NCBI GenBank assembly: GCA_965153355.1
Contig: OZ231126.1
Coordinates: 99,820,001-99,884,000 of the forward strand
Source: Flaccisagitta enflata
Taxonomy: Eukaryota; Chaetognatha; Sagittoidea; Aphragmophora
Length of the DNA: 64,000 nt
Direction of reading: 5' to 3'
Shown: piece after piece, positions 35,150 to 46,924 of the stretch
Numbering within the stretch: the stretch's first letter is position 1
Layout of the letters: every line of letters starts with the position of its first letter
Program-made: the position numbers and the translations under genes
The notes under the pieces: model-generated
Databases searched by the model: none
The model's input: the letters and a program-made list of their open reading frames with translations, nothing else
What the model was told of the DNA's origin: nothing

Positions 35150-36468
35150 GTGTTTTAAGGCCAAATTTCCCCATGAAGCCGTGTAAGGAGGGCCACAAAA
35201 TTTTACATAGTGGTAGTTATATCATTTCGGAACTTCCATTTCAAATTTAAAGGCATTCCAATCATTTTTGTAGCCACAATGAAAAAAAAGATTTTTTGCT
35301 TTAGGGGCCCTTTTTGGGCTTTTTTAGGTACCCCACAATAAAAAAAAAACTATTTTTTGCTTTAGGGGCCCTTTTTGGGCTTTTTTAGGTACCCCACAAA
35401 TGATTCTTGTTTTCCTAGTCTCTTACATCTTGAAGTGTCCCTAACTATGAATTGAAACTATTAACCTCTTTTTGTACTAAATGTTTTCAATGAATCTCAA
35501 AAAATGGCCATTATCATTGTTTTTCAGTTTTACCATGTCACTTGAAATGGTCATATCTCAGCCATTTTTTTTTTTAATATGTCCTGAAATTTTTTTTGGA
35601 ACCTCCAAACATCTTATAATAGCAAAATAGAAAAAAAAATTGGGGTACCCTGACCTTGAAATATTGTTTTTAGGTCAATGAACTTAAAAAACTGATTTTT
35701 TTTGAGCGATTTTTGGTTTTTGTGGCCAAATTTTCCTATGAAGCCATTCAAGGGGGGCCACAAATTTTTACATGATGGTAGTTGCATTTATTAGGAACTT
35801 CCATTTCCAATTGGAAGGCATTCCATTCATTTTTGTAGTCACAATGAAAAAAAAACTACATATTTTTCACTTTAGGGGCCCTTTTTGGGCCTCTTTAGGT
35901 ACCCCACAATAGCCCCATCATCATGATTCTTGTTTTTATAATCTCTTACATCTTGTAGTGTCCCCAACTATGAATTAGAATAAACGGGACCCCTTTTTGT
36001 ACCCAATTGTTTTAAAAAATCACAAAAAATGACCATTTTTTGGCGTTTTCCATTTTTTTGGTCATATCTCAGCCATTTTTTGGAAATATGGCCTGAAATT
36101 TTTTTTGGGACCTCCAAACATCTTATATTAGCAAAATAGAAAAAAAATTGGTGTACCCTGACCTTAAAATATTGTTCTTAGGTCAATGAACTAAAAAAAC
36201 TGATTTTTTGGGTGCGATTTTTGGTTTTTTGTGGCCAAATTTTCCTATGAAGCCATTTAAGGAGGGCCACAAATTTTTGCATGATGGTTGTTGCATTTAT
36301 AAGGAACTTCCATTTCAAATTTGAAGGCATTCCAATAATTTTTTTGGCCTCAATGAAAAAAAAACTATTTATTTTTTGCTTTAGGGGCCCTTTTTGGGCC
36401 TTTTTAGGTACCCCACAATAGCCCCATCATCATGATTCTTGTTTTACTAGTCTCTTATATTAGGGGAG
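35150..36468 (-). repeat. Right arm: inverted ~510-bp tandem units
   Basis: Reverse complement of the left-arm units, repeating at about 510 bp. It includes a local 60-bp tandem duplication at 35285-35400 (TTTAGGGGCCCTTTTTGGGC...). Similarity ends sharply at about 36468 (TCTCTTATA). Confidence 0.9.
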
Positions 36469-36845
36469 AAACCATTTTGATCAAGATTCAACGGGTTACT
36501 TTTCATCAGGTCTTAATATTTTTCTAGAGAGGGGAACCCCAAGTATGACCTTTATTAAGTAGAAAGGGGCGGCGCCGAATTATTTTTGATTTTTATGTTT
36601 TTCGCTAAAAAGAGACAAAGATAGCGACATACGTAATAAAGGGGAGACAAAGATAGCGACAAAGAAATAACTACGAGGAAATCCTGAGCCTGCATAGATC
36701 ATTTCAAATATAAATGTGACGAGCGAAAATGAGATTTAAAGATTAGAATTGTTTCAGTTACCTTCTAACATACCTCCCACAACATGACCCACCTTGGCTT
36801 TTCTAGTTTTTTGGTTACTCCTCTCCTCGCTACTCAGTAATGGGA
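36469..36845. other. Unassigned sequence
   Basis: GGGGAGACAAAGATAGCGAC occurs twice (about 36610 and 36643). Nothing else recognised. Confidence 0.4.
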
Positions 36846-36905
36846 ACTGACCGACAAACCGATGGACAAAGCCGGTTGAAGTTGCATGCACGGGACTAGA
36901 AAAGG
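36846..36905 (-). mobile_element. HM head fragment
   Basis: GACCGACAAACCGATGGAC, AAAGCCGG, then GTTGCATGCACGGGACTAGA in reverse orientation. No tail found. Confidence 0.6.
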
Positions 36906-36938
36906 AAATTTGCCAGCATCGAGAAAGCTCTGTTATTT

Positions 36939-37985
<1,047 letters not shown>

Positions 37986-38140
37986 AATTTGTTGCGAAGA
38001 CGCAACTCTTCACCTTGCTGTGTCGGTCGGTAGGTCCATCCGTCCGTCCGTCCATAACATTTCTGAATTCCAAGCGGTTTTTGCATTACTGCTCCTGCCC
38101 AACCGTCCGCAACTGTATTGCCGTGTATCCGGCCTTGTTT
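37986..38140 (+). mobile_element. HM element (GTTGCG subfamily), short
   Basis: Hairpin GTTGCG-aaga-CGCAAC (37991-38006), GTGTCGGTCGGTAGG, CCGTCCGTCC, CTGCTCCTGCCCAACC, tail GTCCGCAAC (38105-38113), then TGCCGTGTATCCGGCCTTG. Complete at about 155 bp, the most compact copy. Confidence 0.9.
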
Positions 38141-38242
38141 CTGCCATAATTACGTATCTGTTTGCGAGCTAAGAATTACTCAAAATCAGGTGAGAAATTA
38201 TCTATCTGTCTGCCATCTTGTGTTTGTCTGTGCATCGCTCTC

Positions 38243-38248
<6 letters not shown>

Positions 38249-38310
<62 letters not shown>
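38249..38310. repeat. (CT)n microsatellite
   Basis: Uninterrupted CT run. Confidence 0.97.
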
Positions 38311-38314
<4 letters not shown>

Positions 38315-38462
38315 CTCTGTATTTCCACCGTGTACTTCATTAAACTAGGAGAACTGCCACTTTTATGATGGTTTCAGGTGGTCCAGCCCATGTGTATTCC
38401 ATGGCAAATGAGTGCAAAAATATTCCTAGAGCGCTTTTTGAAATATTCACATTTTTTTTTAC

Positions 38463-38905
38463 CTTCATGAAGTACAGGTCATTGAATTTTCCCATTTTTT
38501 GATAATCAACCTTGTTTTGCTTGTAACTTTTAAACGAATCGAGCTAGAAATGCCAGATTGGTCCCATTTTAAAGATCTCTTCAAGATCTTTCCAACTGTC
38601 ACCAATTTTTTATAAATTCGTCCAAAAATAACAGAGATATTACCTGTCAAACATGAGCAATTTCAAAGAGATTTTGGACAATTTTCCAGGTTATGGAATT
38701 TTCCCCATTTTTGGAACAATTTACTTTTTTGCTTGTAACTTTTAAACGAATCAAGCTAAAAATGCTAGGATGGTCCCATTTTAAAAAAATTTTGAAGCTC
38801 TTTCAAACCGTCACAAATTTTTTGTGAATCAGTTAAAAAATGACTGAGTTATGACTTGTCAAACACAAGCAATTTCATGGTGATCTGGAGCGATCTTCCC
38901 ACCAC
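38463..38905. repeat. ~225-bp tandem duplication with TTTTAAACGAATC motif
   Basis: CTTGTAACTTTTAAACGAAT, GCTAGAAATGCCAGATTGGT, CCCATTTTAAAG...TTTCAA, ACAAATTTTTT and TTATGACTTGTCAAAC recur from 38463-38680 to 38690-38900. This is the best preserved member of the dispersed motif family. Confidence 0.75.
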
Positions 38906-39224
38906 CTTTTTTGCAGTCTGATTTTGACTTTAGATAACTCCTTGGCTCCTCACATCCGTATAAGAGCTGTTATATGTTTGTCAGTCCATCTGTCAGTCTG
39001 TTAGTCTGTCTGTTGGCCATTCAATCTGTGACCCTTATCATGTTTAAAGACTAAAGGCCTTGATTATAGCATCACTGTAAGGATATGAGCCTAAAGACAC
39101 GGGTTTCAGGATTGAAATCTGGTCTTTGAGCCAAATCTTTGTAAATGAGAGGAAGCATTATATCATTATATTAACACTGAAAAAAATCTATAGGCTTCGA
39201 CTTTTCCCCGATCTCCCTAATCAC
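38906..39224. other. Unassigned sequence
   Basis: GTCAGTCTGTTAGTCTGTC tetranucleotides at 38980-39015. No gene. Confidence 0.4.
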
Positions 39225-40680
39225 CCTAATACGACAACCAAATCTGGCGTTTTCCACTGCTTGACCCTTGCCGATCATTTGTTTTTGAAGGTGGCCTGTT
39301 GCCGACCTCCCACATGCTGATCAGCGCCCTTATGACTATGCTCATACAAACACAAAACCCTGCCAAAACATCATTAGGGCGGGGATTTGCATGACACTTT
39401 TGAGATGTAAAAACATGCAAAAGTCAATTTTAAGCTGCCCAAGCAGTGGGAGAAGTCTGTCAGCGTCGATTTTGAGCTGATTCACAAAATCACTCTAGAT
39501 AAGTATGCTGGAGGTGGTAAAACAGAGTTGGGGGATTTTGACTCACCAGGGGCCTAAATTTCAACTCTGAAATAGATAATGTCAATAAGTAGGCACTTAG
39601 CATTTTGACAAAAAAATGGGTCTGACGGTGGAAAAAGTCCAAATTTGAGAATTTTTTTGAAAAAAATACAATTTCAGCAATCCCTGACTACATTTTCAGC
39701 TTTCTGGAAGCCTTTTTAGTTGGTTTATGGCTCTAAATTGAGTGCAAAAAGATAAAGGTTGTTATTGTCGTATACACTCATATAAGGGAGCAGGTTGTTG
39801 GTAGCTGTAAGCCTAAATTTGTTTTTTAGAGCTTGGAAATGGTATGTTGAGCTCCTGGGAGCTTAAAAAAAGTAGAATCAAGAAAAAGAATGAAAAAATT
39901 GCCATTGATTTTATTAAAATGATTGAAAAACCCAATCAGCAAAAATGTCAATTTTGACCGCTATGGTTTTTAAGGCAATTTTGGCCTAAAATGGCTCATT
40001 CAAGTACATCTAGCTTCCTCAAAGCATACTTAGACTCTATTTAGTCCCAACAAAGTTGTTTAAATGCAAAAAATCCTTACAAAACAAAACCTGATTTATC
40101 ATCACCCCTGTTTAAATAGTGAATACGACAACCTAATCCGGCGTTTTCTACTGCTTGACCTCGCCGATCATTTGTTTTGAAGGTGGCCTGTTGCCACCTC
40201 TCTACATGCTGATCAGCGCTCCTTATGACTATGTCTACAATTAAAAACAAAAAACCCTGCCAAAACATCATCAGGGCGGGGACAAGCATGACACTTTTGA
40301 GATGTAAAAAACATGCAAAAAAGTCAATTTAAAGCGTTCCAAGCAGTGGGGAGAGTCTGTCAGCGTCGATTTTGAGCTGATTCACAAAATCACTCAAGAT
40401 AAGTATGCTGGAGGTGGTAAAACAGAGTTGGGGGATTTTGACTCACCAGGGGCCTAAATTTCAACTCTGAAATAGATAATGACAATAAGTAGGCACTTAG
40501 CATTTTGACAAAAAAATGGGTCTGACGGTGGAAAAAGTCCAAATTTGAGAATTTTTTTGAAAAAAATACAATTTCAGCAATCCCTGACTATATTTTCAGC
40601 TTTCTGGAAGCCTTTTTAGTTGGTTTATAGCTCTAAATTGAGTGCAAAAAGATAAAGGTTGTTGTCGTCGTATACACTCT
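39225..40680 (+). repeat. ~560-bp direct duplication, offset ~900 bp
   Basis: 39225-39780 and 40119-40680 are near identical (e.g. GACTCACCAGGGGCCTAAAT at 39540 and 40440) and end together at TATACACTC. The spacer 39781-40118 is unique. Low divergence implies a recent segmental duplication or an array with a lost unit. No gene in either copy. Confidence 0.9.
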
Positions 40681-40759
40681 TATGGGGTTTGAGGTTTGAT
40701 CTCCTATTCTTTTGATATACTCTCAGTTTCCACAAAATCAAGGCTAAGACGCGATAGAC

Positions 40760-41729
40760 GTCCAAAGGCAGTAAGAGGTCAGCGGTACGGGTGCCCTGCT
40801 TGAGTGGTCTGTGATTTAGGTTGAGGAGGAGCAGGTCAGTGGCCCAAAAGGAGACAAGTCCTGTAGAACACGGGGAATCTGTCCATCCATCTGTCTGTCC
40901 CTCTATCTGCCTTTCTTCTCTCCATGATGCCCTCGTTTTGTCCCCCAATTTCATTCATTCTTTTTGAGCAGCAGCCCCAAATCAGGACTCTCAGACCTCA
41001 AGTCAGGCCTCCCAGGCCCCAAATCAGGCCTCTCAGATCCCAAATCAGGCCTCCCAGATCCTAAATCAGGCCTCCCAGAGCTCACATCAGGCCTCTCTGA
41101 GCCTAACTCCAGCTTTTGGGCAGCGGCCCCGAAGGGGACAAAGTCCTGTAGAACACAGGGGGAATCTGTCTGTCCGTCCATCCGTCTGTCCGTCCATCCG
41201 TCTGCCACATCCTCAGGGCTTCGTCTCCTTTCGGGCCTATTCTGACCCAAATTCTGCTAAATAGCCCAAATCTAAGCAATATGGCCCAAATCTAAGCAAA
41301 ATGGCCCAAATCTAAGCAAAATGGCCCAAATTCAAGCAAAATTGCCCAAATCTTGCCAGAAAACCTCAGTTCTGGCCTGGGGTCTATCATTTTGGCCATT
41401 CAGACCCATATTGGTGCCTCCAATATCTAGATTTTGACCAGATTTGGGCCATTTTGTTTGAATTAGGGCCATTTTGCTTAGATTTGGGCCATATTGCTTG
41501 GATTTGGGCCATTTAGCAGAATTTGGGTAAGAATAGGCCCCAAAGGAGACGAAGCCCTGAGGATGGGGCCGGGGGTGACGAACGGACAGACAGATGGACG
41601 GACGGACAGATTCCTCCTGTGTTCTACAGGACTTCGTCCCCTTCGGGGCCGCTGCCCTGCTCCCCCTCAACTTAAATCACACACTACTCAAGCAGGGCAC
41701 GGGTACTGCTGACCACTTACTGCCTTTGG
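40760..41729. mobile_element. Nested GF foldback, 970 bp
   Basis: The outer arms (40760-40885 and 41604-41729) are about 125-bp near-identical inverted repeats carrying CCAAAGGCAGTAAG, GTCAGC, TGCCCTGCTTGAGT and GTCCTGTAGAACAC. An additional internal copy of the GGGCAGCGGCCCCGAAGGGG end is at 41116-41170. Inside, 41211-41275 and 41495-41561 form another pair (CTCAGGGCTTCGTCTCCTTT / its inverse) around a TGGCCCAAATCTAAGCAAAA array. The arrangement is an inverted repeat within an inverted repeat. Confidence 0.85.
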
Positions 41730-42060
41730 GCTGCTATTTGACCTCAGATTGAGCCTCCTAGATCCCAAATCAGGCCTTATTTCAGGCCTCTCAGACCCTA
41801 AATCAGGCTCTCCTCTCTCAGGGATCCTAAATCAGGCCTCTCTCCTTGCCTCCTCAAATCAAGTCTCCCAGACCCTCAATCAGTTCCTGCACGCCCCTTT
41901 TTGGGAAGCTGCCCTAGTGTCGATGACTCCATGCTTTCACACATGGGGGAATTTTCTCCTTCTCCTCCTCCCTCCTTCTGTCTCTCAAATCCCAGCCTTG
42001 AGACCCACCTCAGCCTCCAGGCTAGGATTCGCCTGAGGCTGGGATATCAGTCAGTGGACA
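41730..42060. repeat. GF array fragments
   Basis: CAGGCCTCTCAGACCCTAAA units, GAAGCTGCCCTAGTGTCGAT, ATGCTTTCACACATGGGGGA, then CCAGCCTTGAGACCCACC units: pieces of both GF array types. A truncated element. Confidence 0.6.
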
Positions 42061-42189
42061 AACACTATAGGTATATATATCGTATTTCTGCCTTTGATCC
42101 AATATACTGCCAAAAAACAAAATACCGTATGCGACAATCAGTTGCTCAAGCTGTAGCCAGCTGTAATAAACAAAATGTTGTATTCAACA

Positions 42190-43287
42190 ATGGTTGTTAA
42201 TACAACCGGGCCAGAATAAATGACCAAAATGACCAAAAATGACCAAAATGACCAAATGAATCGAAATGACCAAAATGACCAAAAAATGACCAAAATGACC
42301 AAAAATGACCAAAAATGACCAAAGATGACCAAATGACCAAATGACCAAAATGACCAAATATGACCAAATATGACCAACATGACCAAAAGTGATAAATATG
42401 ACCAAAAATGACCAAAATGACCAAAAAATGACCAAAAAGGACTAAAAAAATGAAAAAAATGACTGAAATGACCAAAATGACTAAAAATGGCCAAAAATGG
42501 CCAGAAAATGAGCAAATGAGCAGAACCAAAATGACCGCAAAATAACCAAAATGACCAAAATGACCAAAATGATCAAAATGACCAAATGACCAAATGACCA
42601 TAAATGACCAAAATGACCAAATGACTGAAAATGACTAAAATGATCAAAATGACCAAAATGAATTAAAAATGACCAAAATGACCAAAAAATGACCAAATAC
42701 CATAAATGACCATAAATGACCAAAATGACCTAAAAAGACTAAAAATGACCAAAATGACCCAAATGGCCCAATGACCAAAATGACTCAAAATGACCAAAAA
42801 TGACCAAAACTGACCAAATGACCTGCCAAATGACGAAATATGACCAAATGACCAAAATGACCAATGACCAAAAATGATCAAAATGACCAAGAATGATCAA
42901 AATGACCAAATGATCAAATGACCAAAAAATGATCAAAGACCAAATGACCAAATGACCAAATGATCAAAATGACCAAAATGACTGCACGCACCAAAATTAC
43001 CAATAATTACCAAAAATGACCAAAACTGACCAAAAATGACCAAAATGACCAAAAATGACCAAATTGATCCATTAAATGACCAAAACACTCAACTGACTAA
43101 AATGACCAAATGACCAAAATGACCAAAATTACTAAAGCAACCAATTATTCCCAAAACAAAAAAATGACTAAAATAACTCCAGACGACCCAAAAGACGCAA
43201 AAAGCAAGTGTTACGGACCGACAGACCGACAGACCGACCGACCGACCGACGGAGCGGGTTGTAGAGTCGCGTGCACGCGACTAAAAA
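42190..43287 (-). mobile_element. HM-derived element with ~1 kb ATGACCAAA minisatellite
   Basis: At the right is a reversed HM head: GACCGACAGACCGACCGACC, GGAGCGGGTTGTAG and the perfect palindrome AGTCGCGTGCACGCGACT (43265-43282). The rest to about 42195 is degenerate ATGACCAAA/ATGACCAAAA units (8-11 bp). Reversed, these read TTTTGGTCAT, the same word as the internal repeats of copies 4 and 47.4 kb. The Trp/Phe-rich minus-strand frames are repeat artefacts. Confidence 0.8.
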
Positions 43288-43367
43288 CCTCCTTAGCTTT
43301 CACATCATCCCAGATCGTTTGGCTACAACCCTACCGCACAATGCTTTGTATCAGTTTCTCATTTTTG

Positions 43368-43430
43368 GTCGCGTGCACGCTACTCTTCATCGGTCCGTCC
43401 ATCCGTCGGTCGGTCCATCGAGAGGAACTT
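43368..43430 (+). mobile_element. HM head fragment
   Basis: GGTCGCGTGCACGCTACTCT, TCATCGGTCCGTCCATCCG, then GGTCGGTCC. No tail follows. Confidence 0.65.
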
Positions 43431-43719
43431 CAACCGCCACGAAGGAAAATTGAAAACCTCTCACCTTTGGCTTAGTCGGGAAGGAGGGGAAGGGCGGGGG
43501 AAGTAAGGAGAGTTTATTTGTCAAAAGCCCACACCAAATGCAACCGGATTGTTGACGTCCACATATATGACATATGTAGATACAGGCCACATTTAGGCCG
43601 TGGTTCTGCTGATTTGTATGTCCAAATCTATGACATATGTTGATAGAGGCCAAATTACTACCTAGAGCATAAGTCTTCGTTCACCAATAAACATTGAAAA
43701 CCCTACTTTGGTCCAAGAT

Positions 43720-44515
43720 ACAGGGGCTTCAATCTCATTTGACACAAAAAGAACCTAAATTGTCCAAAAATGAATCAACTTTTTGGTCTGATTTTTTTTC
43801 TCATACAAGCACTATATATGACGTTTTTTGTGTCCAAATTTCATGGTACTGGGTCAATTAGTTTGGGAGATAACCCATTTTAAAGTGGAAGATGTCATGA
43901 TGAGATAGGCGGTTTTGTTTGACTTTGAGGTATGGACCTTTCATCTTTAAGCTGCTCTCATTTCTAAACGCTTTGAGCTACAGATGTGAGATTGGTCTAG
44001 AATGACAGAAAATTTCATCTAGTTTTTGTATATGAAAAAAGAATCCTTTCAAATTTATCATTTTAGGCCATTGTATTATTATGTGATAAAACCTGACTAT
44101 TTTTAACTTTAAGGTGTTAGTATCTACCAATTGATTGTAAACAAGCATCTGCAATTCAAAGCACTTTGAATTTTATGCACTTTCTAAGCCAAAAGTAGCT
44201 AGAAAACAGCATTTTTTGATGAATTCTCTGCAGAACTTCAAATTTAGATTTCTGCTAAACTACAAGACCCAGTCCCATGAAATTTTGATACAAAAAACGT
44301 CATACATAGAGCTTTTAGGAGAAAAAAGAATCAGACTGAAAAATGAATCAGTTTTTGCGCAATATAGGTTCTTTTTGTGTCAAATGAGATTGAAGACCCT
44401 GTAAATAAAAAAAATTGTTGAGATCTGGAAACAGCTTCAAAAAATCTTTCATTTGAGCCCAATCCCATCTCAGTTGCTCAAAGCGTTTAGAAATGAGAGC
44501 AATTTAAAGATTGCT
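43720..44515. repeat. Two interleaved inverted repeats (A-B-A'-B')
   Basis: A (43722-43865, CTTCAATCTCATTTGACACA...TCATGGTACTGGGTC) pairs with A' (44262-44403). B (43945-44045, CTCTCATTTCTAAACGCTTTGAGC...) pairs with B' (44430-44510). The order is A, B, A', B', not a simple palindrome, so one arm has been rearranged. No open frame. Confidence 0.75.
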
Positions 44516-44582
44516 TGTCACTTTTGAAAATTGGGAAACAAATTGAGGATTTTTTCTGTGACAACTATCTTGCTACACACTT

Positions 44583-44715
44583 GCTAGTCTGGACATTACG
44601 CTGATTGCATCGCTGTCATACGTCTAATAGCGCTCTGGCGACCAAGTCTTAACGTTCCACTGCAAAAATGTAGCCAAACGAGACCATGCACAGCTTTCTA
44701 CTCACCTGGGAACCT
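44583..44715 (+). repeat. Dispersed repeat, partner of 48697-48822
   Basis: GGACATTACGCTGATTGCAT through AAACGAGACCATGC and CACCTGGGAACC. An inverted, diverged copy is at 48697-48822. Confidence 0.75.
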
Positions 44716-44827
44716 TTTTTAGGCTGGAATTGAAGATTTAAAACAAGTGGAACAGTATCCCTCACTAAACCCAAACTGAAATATTTGGAAAAGGGCCCTT
44801 CTGCACATCCCTGCCTGTGTTGAGCTT

Positions 44828-45115
44828 GTTTTTAGTCACGTGCTACGCGACTCTATACTCTGCTATGTCCCTCTGTCGGTTGGTTGGTTGGTCAGTCCCC
44901 TTGAGGACAGTGGCCTCAAAGGGGCCCATGACCTATGCTTTCACACATGAGAGATTTTCTCCTCCTCCTCCTTCTTCTCCTTCCCCCCCCCCCAATGCTT
45001 CGAACCCAGCCTGGAGACTCCAAACCCAGCCTTGAGGCCCTAATTCTAGCCTCAAGGCCCCAAACCCAGCCTCGAGACTCTAACCACAACTCCGTGTATG
45101 CGACTAATGATATAG
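44828..45115 (+). mobile_element. HM/GF hybrid element
   Basis: An HM head (AGTCACGTGCTACGCGACTC, CTGTCGGTTGGTTGG) is followed directly by GF sequence: GTGGCCTCAAAGGGGCCCAT, GACCTATGCTTTCACACATG, CCTCCTCC and CCCAGCCTTGAGGCCCTAAT units, then an HM-like end TATGCGACTAATG. It joins the two families in one unit. Confidence 0.7.
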
Positions 45116-45600
45116 TATGGTAAAAAATGCATTTATAAAGAGGTATGTGAGTGATAGTTTGAATTACTAATCTAGCATTGTGTCAAAATTGTCTGATTTT
45201 ACTGAAATCAGGTTTCGCATTATCCTTGACAACACAAAACATTTATATTACGTGAATTAGCGAAGTTTCATGTGGGTGTCATTTGTTTCCCGCTCAAAAT
45301 GATCGGTTTTGAGAAAATCCTGTCTAAAGCTAAATGAGATAGGCAGGAATTGACCCCCGGTTACAATATTGTTGCAATTTTGTGGGCTGGGGCTCACAAC
45401 CCCTTTTACACACTCGTTCTTGATATTTTTCTGAAATAACTGCAGCAAACTTTTTGACTAGAGCATCACAGAGGGATGGACCAACAGACCAATTGACAAA
45501 GCCATATCTGCAAACAAAGATACGCGTGAACCACCAATAAGGTCTATGATTGTGGTTGATGGCCTGAGTAATGGCTTCGATATTCACGATCAGTTACACC
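45116..45600. other. Unassigned sequence
   Basis: A reversed tetranucleotide/HM-like piece (GGATGGACCAACAGACCAAT, GACAAAGCC) lies at 45470-45505. No gene. Confidence 0.4.
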
Positions 45601-45601
45601 C

Positions 45602-45795
45602 CGCACTAGCGGACTCCCAACTCAATCAGAGGCTTTGTCCATCCATCTGTTGGTCCGCCAGAAATGATCAAGTCGATAAGTTGAAAAACAAGTGTTCTTG
45701 ATATTTTTGGATGGGGATGGGTTGGAATGTGGATGTGGGTTCGATGCCCCTGCCCACCCGTCTGCAACGATATTGTGACTCTGCATCACTTGTTT
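45602..45795 (+). mobile_element. HM element, GTTGC subfamily, decayed hairpin
   Basis: GCGGACTCCCAACTCAATCA, GAGGCTTTGTCCATCC, GAAAAACAAGTGTTCTTGAT, tail GTCTGCAACGATATTGTGAC, TCACTTGTTT. Same body as copy 1. Confidence 0.75.
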
Positions 45796-45829
45796 GCAAT
45801 ATTACTCCTTCCCAAAAGCTTGGTACATA

Positions 45830-46578
45830 CCCTGTGTTCAAAAGCAAGTGATACCAGCAAAACCTTTATTGCACCTAAAGTATTTCAGATTAGTCTTGCC
45901 TGAAAGTACACAACCTACCATTTATTCATACAAAATTTTAAAGCACTGGCTTTAGCGGTTGAGCTTCCACATAGTTTTGAATGAAAATGTGGACAAACTA
46001 TTAGAGGATTCCTAAAATTAAACATGGACTGACCTATGTGGCTTAGAATCAATGAAATTCTTAAATGAATCATGCAAAATGGGCCAGCTTGGACCATAGA
46101 GCCGGATATTAGTTTCAGTTTATATACTTAAAACCATAAGCACCAAATCATGGAAATCAATGCGGCGAATTTTAATTTTTCTTTAATTATTTAAGGTTTG
46201 AGTTGGTTTTGCATCACATTGCTGGTCTCGACGTCTCTAGTTTTCTCCAAAATATTTAAGAATCAAATCATTTGAAAAAGAAGGGTCATATACTTCCCAT
46301 TCACGACAAACTGGTGATTTTAGCTCAATCCATGCAAAATTGACAGGTTTCATTAATGTGAAACAGTTTAACAATGAAGTTTTTGAGCAAAATTCTTGGA
46401 ATTATCATGAATTTTCATAATTTTGTGGAAGCTAAACTGCTTGAGCCAGTGCTATGAAATCTTGCATGAATAAATGGTAGGTTAAATGCTTTCAGATGAC
46501 ACCAATCTGAATTTCTCAAAATGAATACTTGAAGCACAATAAAGGTTTTGCTGGTATCACTCGCTTTTGAACACAGGG
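45830..46578. mobile_element. TA-flanked foldback MITE, 749 bp
   Basis: Ends CCCTGTGTTCAAAAGC / GCTTTTGAACACAGGG are flanked by TA on both sides (45828-45829, 46579-46580). Arms are about 160 bp, with GTGATACCAGCAAAACCTTT and its inverse. The interior has no transposase. This fits a Tc1/mariner-mobilised element. Confidence 0.88.
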
Positions 46579-46664
46579 TACAATTAAACCCGCTTCGCTC
46601 TTCTTTTAATGGAATTCCGCCTGTAACCAATACAATTTCTTTTTCCCCCTATGCCTGTTTTCTT

Positions 46665-46888
46665 TTTAGGTCGCGTGCTACGCGACTCTACAACCTGCTT
46701 TGTCTGTCCATCCCTTGGTTGGTCAGTTGGTCCCTCACATTTTGCTTTTTTAGTCGCGCGACTCTAGAATTTGCCGTGTTGGTAGGTCGGTACTTCGGTA
46801 AGAAATGTTGTTAAATTGCGAGTGGTTTTCACATTACGGCTCCTGCCCAACCGTCCGCGACTGTATTGCCGTGGATCCGGCCTTGTTG
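46665..46888 (+). mobile_element. HM element with two heads
   Basis: First head GGTCGCG-tgcta-CGCGACT (46670-46688) with TCTACAACCTGCTTTGTC. A second head AGTCGCGCGACT (46752-46763, perfect palindrome) with GTTGGTAGGTCGG. One tail follows: GTCCGCGAC (46853-46861), TGCCGTGGATCCGGCC. It looks like an insertion into, or fusion with, another copy. Confidence 0.8.
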
Positions 46889-46924
46889 TTTTGAAATGCG
46901 CCCCCGCATCTCTATCAAAGTCTT

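Larger units (their letters stand above)
31740..36470. mobile_element. 4.7-kb structure with long inverted arms enclosing a CXC gene
   Basis: The left arm (31740-33085) and right arm (about 35150-36468) are inverted copies of the same sequence, each made of 2-3 tandem units of 510-530 bp (marker GGGGCTATTGTGGGGTACC at 31877, 32400 and 32929; its inverse near 35391, 35901 and 36411). The left arm has an extra 110 bp outside. Between the arms is a 2.0-kb core with a CXC-protein pseudogene and a LINE fragment. I could not find a target duplication, so it may be a transposon with tandem-built ends or satellite DNA that captured a core. Confidence 0.75.

Noticed and set aside
42138-42951. Trp/Phe/Gly/His-rich minus frames resembling a membrane repeat protein
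   Set aside because: Direct translation of the ATGACCAAA minisatellite, open in several frames with frequent indels.
45700-45760. GGGTTCGATGCCCCTGCCC as a pol III B box, making HM elements tRNA-SINEs
   Set aside because: No A box at a plausible distance, and other HM copies read GGTTGGATGCC. The match is chance within the tail.
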